DNA of 64,000 nt, taken from Pseudomonadota bacterium. GTDB taxonomy: Bacteria > Myxococcota_A > UBA796 > UBA9615. The stretch covers positions 1 to 64,000 of the forward strand of contig JAAESI010000245.1 in the NCBI GenBank assembly GCA_024229515.1. The letters are read 5' to 3'. This document shows positions 34,091 to 42,587 of this stretch, piece by piece. Numbering within the stretch: the first letter of the stretch is position 1; every line of letters begins with the position of its first letter. Under the pieces are notes generated by a model. The model made no database searches, was not told the origin of the DNA, and worked only from the letters and a program-made list of their open reading frames with translations. A program made the position numbers and the translations under genes.

Positions 34091-35298
34091 GCCGACGCCC
34101 CCATGTGCCCGACTTCGCCGTCGCCCCGTTCCTCGTCATCTGGGAGACCACCCGAGCCTGCGCGCTCGCCTGTGCGCACTGCCGCGCCGAGGCGATCGAC
34201 CAGCGTCACTCCGAGGAGCTGAGCACGTCCGAGGGCAAGGCGCTCTTGCGGCAGGTCCACGAGATGGGCACGCCGATCTGCGTGCTCACCGGCGGGGATC
34301 CCCTGCAGCGCGCCGACCTCGAGGAGCTCATCGAAGAGGGCACCCGACTGGGCATGCGGATGGCGACGATCCCGGCGGCCACGCCCCGGCTCACCCGGGA
34401 GCGGCTGACGTCGCTGCGCGACGCCGGGGTCGCCCAGATCGCCTTCTCCCTGGACGCCTCCGAGGCGGAAGCGCACGACGACTTCCGCGGGGTCCCGGGC
34501 TCCTTCGACCGCACGATCGAGGCTGCGCGGATCGTCACCGAGCTGGGCGTGCCGCTGCAGATCAACACCGTCCTGGGCCCGTGGAACCAGCACGACGTGT
34601 TCGAGATGGCCGAGCTCGTCGAAGAGCTCGGGGTCTCTTTCTGGGAGGTCTTCGTGCTCGTGCCCGTGGGCCGCGGCGAGACCGCCGGACAGCTGCGCGG
34701 GGCGATGGTCGAGCACCTGTTCGAGCAGCTGCACGACGTCGCCCGCAAGGTCGACTTCGTACTGAAGGTCGCCGAGGCACCGCACTACCGCCGCTTCGTG
34801 ATGATGCGCGAGTTCGAGGACGAGGCCGATGCCCGGGGCGTGCGCATCAACGTCAAGCGCCTCCTGGAGCGGCCGACCGGACCGCGCGCCTCCATCGGCC
34901 ACGCTCCCCGATCGGTCAACGCGGGACGCGGGTTCTGCTTCGTGGATCACCGCGGCGAGGTCATGCCGTCGGGCTTCCTCCCCATCTCGGCGGGCAACGT
35001 GCGCAGCACCCCCCTGGCGGAGCTGTACCGCCACTCCGACCTCTTCCGGATGCTCCGCGACCCGAGCAAGCTGAAGGGGCGGTGCGGCCAGTGCGAGTTC
35101 TCGGCCCTCTGCGGGGGCTCCCGCTCGCGCGCGTTCGCGGTGACCGGCGACCCCCTCGCCGAGGACCCGTGGTGCGCCTACAAGCCCGGCACCGCCGACC
35201 CGGCCCTCGTCGCCCTGACCCAGAGACCCGCCCCCGCTGACGTCGGTCATGGGGGGCGGCCGTCGATCGGACACGCTGGCGGCGGGAGCACTTCTTGA
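34087..35298 (+). CDS. Radical SAM/SPASM-like protein of the NirJ/AhbC-related type
   Basis: A 403-residue radical SAM enzyme with the cluster motif CALACAHC (about residues 26-33) and the GGDP motif (LTGGDPLQ) of the SAM site. The C-terminal Cys-rich region (GFCFVDHRG, then CGQCEFSALCGGSRSRAFA) resembles a twitch/SPASM domain holding one or two further clusters. The opening PFLVIWETTRACALACAHCR is the hallmark of a family next to haem-modifying NirJ and AhbC/AhbD enzymes. ATG 34087 overlaps the formate dehydrogenase stop as ATGA, so it is in that operon. Haem or peptide substrates are both possible; I cannot choose. Confidence 0.88.
   Translation: MSRRPHVPDFAVAPFLVIWETTRACALACAHCRAEAIDQRHSEELSTSEGKALLRQVHEMGTPICVLTGGDPLQRADLEELIEEGTRLGMRMATIPAATPRLTRERLTSLRDAGVAQIAFSLDASEAEAHDDFRGVPGSFDRTIEAARIVTELGVPLQINTVLGPWNQHDVFEMAELVEELGVSFWEVFVLVPVGRGETAGQLRGAMVEHLFEQLHDVARKVDFVLKVAEAPHYRRFVMMREFEDEADARGVRINVKRLLERPTGPRASIGHAPRSVNAGRGFCFVDHRGEVMPSGFLPISAGNVRSTPLAELYRHSDLFRMLRDPSKLKGRCGQCEFSALCGGSRSRAFAVTGDPLAEDPWCAYKPGTADPALVALTQRPAPADVGHGGRPSIGHAGGGSTS
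35238..35249. promoter_or_regulatory. FNR-spaced dyad TGAC-GTCG-GTCA
   Basis: A perfect inverted repeat inside the 3' end of the radical SAM gene, about 130 bp before the NnrS-like gene. It shares the 17-base string TGACGTCGGTCATGGGG with the site at 43438. Unlike the other four copies it is not at a fixed distance from a start codon. Confidence 0.45.
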
Positions 35299-35384
35299 GC
35301 CGAACCATCGTCCCCCTCGTGATGCCCCGCACCACCAAAGATCGGCTCGTGTCCTGGATCTCTTCTCCACCGGGAGCTGCGTGA
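35295..35384 (+). CDS. Possible 29-residue peptide between radical SAM and nnrS-like genes
   Basis: A short frame begins at a TTG overlapping the radical SAM stop (TTGA) and ends at a TGA overlapping the GTG of the NnrS-like gene (GTGA). It encodes MSRTIVPLVMPRTTKDRLVS followed by WISSPPGAA. The double overlap fits the coupling style of the window, but open frames of this size are common at this GC content and it has no clear ribosome site. Low confidence. Confidence 0.2.
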   Translation: MSRTIVPLVMPRTTKDRLVSWISSPPGAA

Positions 35385-36706
35385 GGAAACCGCTCCCTGT
35401 CCTGCTCCCGCCGGAGCCTCCCGGCGATGTCGTCCACCGAACCGCAGTCAGACTGAGCCTCGTCGCCCTCGTGCTGGGCGGCGCCGTGCCGCTGCTGCCG
35501 GTGCTCGTGCCCCGCACCGCGGCGTGGGCGGGCCTGTCCCCTGACGCTCACGCCCGGGCGATGACCTTCGGCTTCGTCGGTCTGTTCGTGCTCGCGTTCC
35601 TGTTCCGGATCGTGCCTCGGGGTCGGGTCAAGAAGCTCAAGCGGACGAAGCTCGCCGAAGCCGCGTGCTTCGCGATCTGCGCGGCCGCGGTGCTCGACGG
35701 GCTCGGCGCCATGGGGTGGGGCTTCGGCGGCCGAGCCGCCCTGAGCGGCTTGTGGGGCTTCGCACTGCTGGGGCTGCTCGGCTCCCTGGGCGTCTGCTGG
35801 GTGGGGGAGACCCGCCCCAACCCGTGGATCGAGGGCTGGGTGGGCGCCGGCCTCACCTCGATGACCCTGGTCGGGGCGGTGCTCGCCGTAGCTCCCCTGG
35901 CCGGGTTCGACGCCGTGCTCCGCCGGGCCCCCGCAGCGTTCCTGTTCGCGGGCCTCGTGCCCGTCACGGTCGGCTTCGGGGCGCGGATGGTGCCGTCGTT
36001 GTGCGGCGTCGGGCCGGTGGACCGTGACGCCGTGGCGTCCGTCGGCCGCTGGATGCTCGGGCCGGCGGTAGCGCTGTGCGTCGGCCTGCTCGCGGACGCG
36101 GCGATCCTCGTGGGGCCTGCGGCGACGCTGTTGGCCGCAGGCATCCTCCGAACCGTCGCGGCGATGCGGTGGCTGCGGGTGCGCGCCGATGGAGACGAGC
36201 TCGCCCGTCGCGTCCGGAATCGGCCCGAGGCGCTGGCCCTCCGCTGGACCGCGCGTGCGGCCTGGGCGTCGTTGGCCCTGGCCCTGGCGGCCCTCCTGGC
36301 GTGGGCCGTCGGCAGCGTGATGCCCGAAGGAGGCACGGCGCCGGGCTGGGTGATGACCGCGTGGGCACTCGCGATCCACCTCGTCGGGCTCGGGTTCCTC
36401 GGGGGCATGATCCTCGGGATCGGCCAGCGCGTGCTCCCCGCGTTCGTCCGCGACGACGTGCGCCTCCCGCGCCTTCGCTACGTGACCGGGATGCTCTGGG
36501 GGGCCGCCCTCATCACCCGCCTGGGGGCCGTGGTCGATCCGTCGACTGCGCGCCTGTTGCTGCCTCTGTCGATGGCCCTCTTGTTGGCCGGGGTGGCGTT
36601 GTTCGTCGTCCAGGTGGGCAAGAGCATGCGGAGCCCCGGGGCCAAGGGTTCCCCCTGCCCCAGCCCGGGCCCTGCGCCGCTGCGCCGCCGGACGCCCGCC
36701 GCTTAG
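35381..36706 (+). CDS. NnrS-like polytopic haem-copper membrane protein
   Basis: A 441-residue inner-membrane protein with about twelve hydrophobic helices. The stretch DAHARAMTFGFVGLFVLAFLFR matches in position the His-containing helix of NnrS proteins; GFLGGMILGIGQRVLPAF late in the protein is also typical. NnrS proteins are induced with denitrification genes and relieve NO stress. GTG 35381 is preferred because GGGAG lies four bases upstream and the longer frame has no hydrophobic or family features before it. It follows the radical SAM gene in the formate operon, with a possible FNR-like site upstream. Confidence 0.75.
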   Translation: MRKPLPVLLPPEPPGDVVHRTAVRLSLVALVLGGAVPLLPVLVPRTAAWAGLSPDAHARAMTFGFVGLFVLAFLFRIVPRGRVKKLKRTKLAEAACFAICAAAVLDGLGAMGWGFGGRAALSGLWGFALLGLLGSLGVCWVGETRPNPWIEGWVGAGLTSMTLVGAVLAVAPLAGFDAVLRRAPAAFLFAGLVPVTVGFGARMVPSLCGVGPVDRDAVASVGRWMLGPAVALCVGLLADAAILVGPAATLLAAGILRTVAAMRWLRVRADGDELARRVRNRPEALALRWTARAAWASLALALAALLAWAVGSVMPEGGTAPGWVMTAWALAIHLVGLGFLGGMILGIGQRVLPAFVRDDVRLPRLRYVTGMLWGAALITRLGAVVDPSTARLLLPLSMALLLAGVALFVVQVGKSMRSPGAKGSPCPSPGPAPLRRRTPAA

Positions 36707-36728
36707 AGCAGGAGCCGCAGGTCTGGGA

Positions 36729-37133
36729 TCAGAGGTGGGCCTGGAGCGCGGCGCCGGCGGCCCACAGGAGGGCGACGATGGCGACGAGGTTGACCCCGAG
36801 CGCGCCGACTCCGAAGAGGCGGCTGAGCATCGGCGGGGGATCATCCTGGGCGAGCACGATGTACTGCCCCTGCGCGAACCAGCCGGTCAGCACGACGGTC
36901 ACGGCGGCGACGAGGGCGACCGCCTCAGGAACGGGCGCTGCGTCGATCCAGCCCGCGATGGCGAAGCAGAGGAACGAGGACCACAGCGCCTCCTTGTGGG
37001 CGATCATCCGGCGCCGCTCGGCCGGTTCGCCGGGGTGCGCGATCATCCAGAAGTGCACCCAGAAGCCGGTCACGGCGCCCATCAGGAAAGAAATCGCGCC
37101 GCCGACGGCGAGCAGCGCGGCGGCGAGGCTCAC
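36729..37133 (-). CDS. Four-helix integral membrane protein
   Basis: A 134-residue hydrophobic protein with four predicted helices. The HPGEPAERRRMIAHKEALWS segment lies between helices one and two. The AHKEALWSSFLCFAIAGW stretch is faintly like the hydroxylaminobenzene-mutase-type family (LxAHxxGxxxG), but the match is too weak for a function. The GTG start at 37133 overlaps the radical SAM stop as GTGA, so the two are cotranscribed. It is convergent with the NnrS-like gene 22 bp away. Confidence 0.6.
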   Translation of the reverse strand: MSLAAALLAVGGAISFLMGAVTGFWVHFWMIAHPGEPAERRRMIAHKEALWSSFLCFAIAGWIDAAPVPEAVALVAAVTVVLTGWFAQGQYIVLAQDDPPPMLSRLFGVGALGVNLVAIVALLWAAGAALQAHL

Positions 37134-38257
37134 GCCTGACCCAGCGCAGCCCCACAGGCATCCGGCTTGACCTCGTCGCGGCAGAAGGTGTCGCCGTGCT
37201 CGGTCGCACAGGTCGGCATGCCTTCGAGCCGCTGAGCCGAGCTCGGCACGTGCTCCTTCATCCAGCGGATGGACTCACCCGCGAGGCAGAGCGATTCGTT
37301 GCCGGCCAGCTCGGTGGCGACGCCCATGCGGGCGTAGATCCGGCCCAGTGACTCATCGCGGATGCTGCCGAAGCTGCGCTGCACGAAGGGGCACGGGAGC
37401 ACGTCACCGTAAGGGCTGATGTAGACCTCGTCGCGGCCCGCGGGGCACTGGAACGCCTGCAGGCCGACGCTGCCCTGGAAGAACGCGCGGGGGTGTCGGC
37501 AGATCTGCCGCAGCTCCTCGAGGTCCTCCGGCGGGAGCATCAGTTCGTAGCGGCCGCCCCACCGCCCCACGGCTGCGGGGAGGGTGAAGCCAATGGTCGC
37601 GTCCTTGGATTCAGCGAGGTCGACGAGCCGCTTGGCGGCGCCGCTGCGGATGGCCTCGGACGTTCCGACGCTGCAGACGTGTCCGCGGATCCCGTTCATG
37701 TCGCGGACCATGTTGAGGACCTCGAGCACGTGCTCGTAGCAGCCGGGGAGGCCGCGGTTGCTGTCGTGTTCGTCAGGGTCGTCGCTGTCGAGGCTGAGCT
37801 TGAGCAGGTCGACGCCCGATTCCCACAGGGACTGAACGCGCGTCTGGTCCAGGAGCATGCCGTTGGTGTTGACCCCGACGAAGGTCCGCTCGGGGGAGAG
37901 GCTGGCGACGAGGTCCTCGAGGTTCTTGAGCAGGGTCGGCTCGCCACCGGTGAGGTTCACCTCGTAGGCGCCCAGCGCGTAGGCCTGTCGGGCGAGGCGG
38001 CGCAGATCGGAGGGGCGGAGCCGGTCCCGCTCCTTGTCCGGGTCGTGAAGGCTGGAGGCGCTGCAGTGTTCGCAGGTCGCCTGGCACGCGTAGGTGACGG
38101 CGTACTCGAACCCGGCGAGGGTCTGGAGGCCGCGTCGAGCCCGCCAACGCTTGAGCGCCCGCTGCTTGAGCACCGAGGAGACGAGGCGGGGCTTGCGCTT
38201 GAGGTGGTCGGCAAAGCCAGGGACCTGGGCGACGATGCGAAACGGGTTCTTCGGCAT
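37130..38257 (-). CDS. Radical SAM/SPASM enzyme
   Basis: A 375-residue protein with cluster motif CQATCEHC (about residue 48-55), SAM motif LTGGEPTLL and a C-terminal SPASM-like region: CPAGRDEVYISPYGDVLPC, later Cys in ESLCLAG, MPTCATEHGDTFC and DAC. SPASM enzymes commonly modify peptides or protein side chains. ATG 38257 is chosen; the frame opens 24 codons earlier with non-family residues. The start codon is 40.5 bp from the centre of an FNR-like dyad shared with the divergent radical SAM gene. No precursor-peptide gene is evident beside it. Confidence 0.88.
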   Translation of the reverse strand: MPKNPFRIVAQVPGFADHLKRKPRLVSSVLKQRALKRWRARRGLQTLAGFEYAVTYACQATCEHCSASSLHDPDKERDRLRPSDLRRLARQAYALGAYEVNLTGGEPTLLKNLEDLVASLSPERTFVGVNTNGMLLDQTRVQSLWESGVDLLKLSLDSDDPDEHDSNRGLPGCYEHVLEVLNMVRDMNGIRGHVCSVGTSEAIRSGAAKRLVDLAESKDATIGFTLPAAVGRWGGRYELMLPPEDLEELRQICRHPRAFFQGSVGLQAFQCPAGRDEVYISPYGDVLPCPFVQRSFGSIRDESLGRIYARMGVATELAGNESLCLAGESIRWMKEHVPSSAQRLEGMPTCATEHGDTFCRDEVKPDACGAALGQA

Positions 38258-38291
38258 GACGCCAGTGTTGCCGCTCCCTGGGGAACCCGGG

Positions 38292-38303
38292 TGACGGACG
38301 TCA
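38292..38303. promoter_or_regulatory. FNR-spaced dyad TGAC-GGAC-GTCA between divergent radical SAM genes
   Basis: The centre (38297.5) is exactly equidistant from the two start codons (38257 minus, 38338 plus), at -40.5 relative to each. That is class II activator spacing if both mRNAs start at the start codon. Confidence 0.65.
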
Positions 38304-38337
38304 TGGCGGGGGTGGGCCGTACGCCACACCCTGAAGC

Positions 38338-39732
38338 GTGACTGAGGGAGGCCTGCTGTTGGTGCACACGAACCGGGAGGTGACTCCCGAAGTGGTGCTC
38401 CCGATCGGCGTCTCCCGGGTGGCGGATGCGTGCGACCGCGCTGGCATTCCCGTCGCCGTGGCGGACCTCGCGTTCGTGCGCGATCCGACCAAGACCCTGC
38501 TCAAGGCGATCGGCCGCCACAAGCCCGCGCTGATCGGGCTGTCGGTGCGGAACATCGACAACGCAGACTTCCGCGTCCCAGTCTATTACCTCCCCGCGGT
38601 GGCGGCCCTCGTGGCGGCGGCGCGCGAGGTCACGGACGTCCCGATCGTCGCCGGCGGCTCAGGGCCGTCGATCGCTCCCCTGGCCGTACGCGAAGCGCTC
38701 GGCGTGGACACGGTGGTGGCCGGCCCCGGCGAGAGCGCGATGCTTCAGCTTTGGGGCATGGCCTCGACCGGCGCAGACCTGCCCCCGCTGATCCGCGGTG
38801 AGGAAGGGACCGTGCACCCCATCCCGCACTTCGAGAAGTGGATCGACGTCGGCCCCTACCGCCGCCGTTCGGCTCCCCTGAACGTGCAGTCCCGTCGCGG
38901 CTGCCCGTTCGGCTGCATCTACTGCAACTACGCCGACATCGACGGCACCGCCCGCTACGGGCTGAACGAACTGTCGGCGGTCGTGCACGCGATCGCGACG
39001 GCTACGGACCGGCTGGGCTTCCGCGACGTCGAGTTCGTCGACAGCACCTTCAACGCCCCCCCGCAGTACACGCAGCAACTGTGCGAGGCGCTCGCGCGGG
39101 CCGACCTGGGACTCAGCTTCCAGGCCAGCGGCATCAACCCGCGGTTCGCCAACCGAGCCACGCTGGAGGCGATGAAGACGGCCGGCTTCAACGCGGTGAT
39201 GTGCTCGCCCGACACCGCCAGCCAGGAGCTGGCCGACCGGTGGGGCAAGGGCTTCCAGGTGGATGAACTCGCCACCCTCGCCCAGGACGCTTCGACCCTC
39301 AACTTCCCGGCGATGTGGTCGTTCATGTTCGGGGGGCCGGGGGAGACGGGGGAGACGGTCGCCGAGACGCTCGGGTTCATCCGGAAGAACATCGACCCGG
39401 ACCACCCGGTGATGCTCACGGCGCGGATGCGGATCTACCCGGGTACGTCGCTGGCGACGACGGCGGCCGCGGAGGGCTACCCCCTACCCCAGTTGGACCC
39501 CAACGCGGACGGCCAGTTCTACATGTCGTCCAAGGTCGATCCCTACTGGCTGGACGAACGTCTGCTGGCGCTGCAGCAGGAGTGTCCCAACGTCATGTTC
39601 ATGGACGGGTCGCAGAGCAAGGCGCTGCCGTGGATCCACCGCGCCCGAGCCTTGCTGGGGCAGCGAGGACCTGCCTGGACGACCTACGCGAGAACGCGGC
39701 GGCGGCTGAAGCGGTTCGGACTGGATCGCTAG
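38338..39732 (+). CDS. Radical SAM enzyme with probable B12-binding-like N-terminus
   Basis: A 464-residue protein. Residues about 1-160 look like a Rossmann-type cobalamin-binding domain (LLVHTNREV, PIGVSRVADACDRAGIPVAVADLAF, PIVAGGSGPSIAP), though the His of DxHxxG is not obvious. The radical SAM core has CPFGCIYCNYAD (about 188) and FMFGGPGETGETVAETLGFI. Such proteins do methylations or ring chemistry on unactivated carbons. The start is GTG 38338, 40.5 bp from an FNR-like dyad centre. Its stop shares two bases with the stop of the convergent B12 radical SAM gene (CTAG). Confidence 0.85.
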   Translation: MTEGGLLLVHTNREVTPEVVLPIGVSRVADACDRAGIPVAVADLAFVRDPTKTLLKAIGRHKPALIGLSVRNIDNADFRVPVYYLPAVAALVAAAREVTDVPIVAGGSGPSIAPLAVREALGVDTVVAGPGESAMLQLWGMASTGADLPPLIRGEEGTVHPIPHFEKWIDVGPYRRRSAPLNVQSRRGCPFGCIYCNYADIDGTARYGLNELSAVVHAIATATDRLGFRDVEFVDSTFNAPPQYTQQLCEALARADLGLSFQASGINPRFANRATLEAMKTAGFNAVMCSPDTASQELADRWGKGFQVDELATLAQDASTLNFPAMWSFMFGGPGETGETVAETLGFIRKNIDPDHPVMLTARMRIYPGTSLATTAAAEGYPLPQLDPNADGQFYMSSKVDPYWLDERLLALQQECPNVMFMDGSQSKALPWIHRARALLGQRGPAWTTYARTRRRLKRFGLDR

Positions 39733-41144
39733 GCGATCACGCTCCGCACGCCGTTCCACACCTGCGACGCGGTCATCGTGCGCAGCCCCAACAGCTGCCG
39801 CGCGACCACCCGGGGACGCATGTAGAAGCGACGCGTCGCCTCCTTCTGGAGCCGAATCAACGCCTCCGGAGTGACCTGCCTCGGCACGAACGGCAGCAGC
39901 TTGGGATCGGGCTGGAACGTGCTGAAGTTCTCCCAATCGTCGCGGTCCAGTCGTCCCTCCGCGCGGAGGTCGTCGAACAGCTGCGATCCGGGGTACGGGA
40001 TCGTGATCGCGAACTTCGCGAAGTCGAGGCCGAGGCCACAGGCGAAGTCGATCGTCTGCCACGTCATGTCCTCGGTCTCACCGGGCAGACCGATCATGAA
40101 CAGGCCCACCGTCGAGATCCCCTCGGACCGACACAGCTCGACCGTGTGGCGGACCTTCTCCGTGGTGAAGGTCTTGTTCACGTTCTCCAGCAGCATGTCG
40201 ACGCCGGACTCGATGCCGAAGAGCAGTCGGCCGCAGCCGGCGGCCTTCATGAGGCGCAGGCTGTCCCGGTCCACGCGGTCGACCCGGGTCTCGCTGATCC
40301 ACGCGACCTTCTCGTTCAGTCGGCGGTTGATCAACTCGTTGCAGAAGCCGTGCATCGTGGCCTTGTCCAACGGGAAGATCGGGTCCACGAAGCCCACCTG
40401 CTTCACCCCGTAGCGGCGGTGCAGGTGCTCGAACTCGTCGGCGATCTTGACCGGGTTGCGCTTCCGGTAGGCCGATCCGGCGTGCAGCAGCGAGCAGAAC
40501 TCGCAGCGATACGGGCACCCGCGAGACGCCCCCATCACCAGGGTCGGCTTGGCCAGGTCGGCCAGCGGCAGCAACCCGTAGCGGTGGATCGGGAAGGCGT
40601 CCCACTTCGGCAGGGCGAGGCTGTCGAGGTCGGCGATCCGAGGCCGGGAGACCGTGCGGATCACGTCGCCCGCGGAGTCCCGGTAGGAGATGCCGGCCAC
40701 CCCGTCCAGATCCGCCTGACGCCCCTGGGAGAACGCCTCGAGAAGCTCCGGGAACGTGTGCTCTCCCTCTCCGTGCACCACCACGTCGAAGCAGGTGCGA
40801 GCCAGGACCTCACGGGCCATCACGTCCGCGTGCACGTTGCCCACCACCACCCGCACCGACGGCATGAACTCCTTGGTGACCGTGGCGATGTCGGCGCACA
40901 AGGGGGCCGACGGGGTCAGCATCCCGATGCCGAGCACGTCGGGGTCGAAGTCGACGATGCGGCGGATCAGCCGCTTCATCGTGAGCCCCTCGGCGAACTG
41001 ATCGATCGCGGTGACCGTGTGGCCCGCGGCTTCGACCGCAGCGACGAGGTAGGCGAGCCCGAGCACGGGCATCGGCTCCATCAGGGCAGCCCAGGTACCC
41101 AGCTTCCCGGCATCCATGGATGGATTGACTAGAACGACGCGCAC
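39729..41144 (-). CDS. B12-binding domain radical SAM enzyme
   Basis: A 471-residue protein. The N-terminal domain starts MRVVLVNPS and contains GLAYLVAAVEAAGHTVTAID, DVLGIGMLTPSAPL and VVVGNVHADVM, as in cobalamin-binding folds. The radical SAM core shows GASRGCPYRCEFCSLLHAG (Cys motif at about 215), the glutamate of FGIESGVDMLLENVNK and FMIGLPGETEDMTWQTIDF. GTG 41144 has AGGAG six bases upstream. It is the second gene after the related enzyme at 41154, with a nine-base gap. Substrate unknown; tailoring of a lipid, tetrapyrrole or peptide would all fit. Confidence 0.9.
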   Translation of the reverse strand: MRVVLVNPSMDAGKLGTWAALMEPMPVLGLAYLVAAVEAAGHTVTAIDQFAEGLTMKRLIRRIVDFDPDVLGIGMLTPSAPLCADIATVTKEFMPSVRVVVGNVHADVMAREVLARTCFDVVVHGEGEHTFPELLEAFSQGRQADLDGVAGISYRDSAGDVIRTVSRPRIADLDSLALPKWDAFPIHRYGLLPLADLAKPTLVMGASRGCPYRCEFCSLLHAGSAYRKRNPVKIADEFEHLHRRYGVKQVGFVDPIFPLDKATMHGFCNELINRRLNEKVAWISETRVDRVDRDSLRLMKAAGCGRLLFGIESGVDMLLENVNKTFTTEKVRHTVELCRSEGISTVGLFMIGLPGETEDMTWQTIDFACGLGLDFAKFAITIPYPGSQLFDDLRAEGRLDRDDWENFSTFQPDPKLLPFVPRQVTPEALIRLQKEATRRFYMRPRVVARQLLGLRTMTASQVWNGVRSVIA

Positions 41145-41153
41145 GGCAGGCTC

Positions 41154-42587
41154 CTAGATGAAGTCGCGGGTAGGGGTGGGGGCGGCGAGGTAGCGGGCGA
41201 GGCCGATGGCTCCGGCGACCGTGTCCCGGGGGGCACGGGCAACCCGCCCCAACCGACGAACGGCCCAGCCGGGGCGAAGGTAGAAGCGCCGGTAGAACCT
41301 CTTCTCGAGGGCGTACAGGGAGGCGTCCTGCTCCGGAGCGAGGCCCGGCTCGGCACCGTCCAATTCGAACTCGATGGCCCCCTCCCGACCGGCCGTGAGG
41401 CGCGTGCCGGGCCAGTACTGCAGGCGGGTCGCGATGACCCAGTCGAGGCCCAGGGAGGCCGCGAAGTCGGCCGACGCTGTCGCCTCCTCGAGGGTCTCGC
41501 CGGGGGCCCCCACGATGAAGAACCCAGAGACCTCGATGCCCGCGTTCCGGGCTGCGGCCACCCCCGCCTCGATCTGGGCGCGGGTGATGCCCTTGCCCCA
41601 CGCCTCGAGGCGGTCTTCGTTGGCGGACTCGACCCCCGCGTAGATGCGGCGGCAGCCCGCCCTCGCCATCGCCTGAGCGAGCTCCGGGTCGATCCGGTCG
41701 AGCCTCGTGAGACACGTCCAGCGCAGGTCCGGGAGGGCCGCTTCGACGAACCGGCAGAGGTTCACCACGCGGCTCCGCTCGACCGTGAAGGTGTCGTCGA
41801 GGAACCGCACGTTGCGGATCCCCTTGCGGCGCAGCGTCATCAGCTCCTGAGCGATGTTCTGCCAGGACCGACACGCCAGCTTTCGCCCGTAGGCGCGCAC
41901 GCAGAACGAACACGCGAACGGACACCCCCGCGCGGTCGTGACCACCCCGATGGGGCGAGGCACGAAGCTCTCGTTGTAGAGGCTGAGGTCGACCAGGTCA
42001 TGGTCTGGGTAGGGGAGCAAGTCGAGCTCCTCCAGCCGCGGCCGTGAGGGCGTGAGCACGACCCTGTCGGAGCCGCGGAAGGCGAGCCCGTCGACGCTCT
42101 GCGGAGCAGCCCCGGTGCGCAGCGCGTCGATGAGTCCACCGATGGTGTGCTCCGGCTCGCCCCGCACCACGAAGTCCACGCCGGGGTGCTGAGCGACGAC
42201 CTCGGGGGCCTGCGTCGGCAGGTACCCGAAGATCACGCTCACGGCCCCGCCCAGCTGGTCGCGCAGCGCGCCCAGGGCAGCGAGGTCTTCGTTCAGAATT
42301 CGGAAGCCCGCCAACGCGATCACCACGCTGGGGGCCTGGTCACGGTGCCGGGCGACCACGTCCTCGACGCTCAAGTCCTCGGCGATGGCGTCCGTGAGCG
42401 CCACTTCGGCCCCCACCACGTCCCGCAGGTACGACGCCAACCCCATCAGCTCGAGGGGCGGAATGAGGAAGTTGGGCGCGTAGTAGCTCGCGACCCAGCG
42501 CCGCTGAACCCGCTCGTGGTGAGGCAGGTTCACCAACAAGACGCGAATGGCCGAGTTCACGGCTGGGTCACGCGGCGTCACGCTCAC
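41154..42587 (-). CDS. B12-binding domain radical SAM enzyme
   Basis: A 477-residue protein with the same two-domain plan as its neighbour: cobalamin-like N-terminus (IRVLLVNLPHHERVQRRWV, PPLELMGLASYLRD, VVIALAGFRILNED), radical SAM cluster motif ARGCPFACSFCVRAYG and SAM motifs YAGVESANEDRLEAWGKG and FIVGAPGETLEEA. The two are not close copies, so they probably perform distinct steps. GTG 42587 makes a 20-bp overlap with the metallo-beta-lactamase-fold gene stop; GTG 42560 would avoid it and remains possible. It forms an operon with the genes on both sides. Confidence 0.9.
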   Translation of the reverse strand: MSVTPRDPAVNSAIRVLLVNLPHHERVQRRWVASYYAPNFLIPPLELMGLASYLRDVVGAEVALTDAIAEDLSVEDVVARHRDQAPSVVIALAGFRILNEDLAALGALRDQLGGAVSVIFGYLPTQAPEVVAQHPGVDFVVRGEPEHTIGGLIDALRTGAAPQSVDGLAFRGSDRVVLTPSRPRLEELDLLPYPDHDLVDLSLYNESFVPRPIGVVTTARGCPFACSFCVRAYGRKLACRSWQNIAQELMTLRRKGIRNVRFLDDTFTVERSRVVNLCRFVEAALPDLRWTCLTRLDRIDPELAQAMARAGCRRIYAGVESANEDRLEAWGKGITRAQIEAGVAAARNAGIEVSGFFIVGAPGETLEEATASADFAASLGLDWVIATRLQYWPGTRLTAGREGAIEFELDGAEPGLAPEQDASLYALEKRFYRRFYLRPGWAVRRLGRVARAPRDTVAGAIGLARYLAAPTPTRDFI

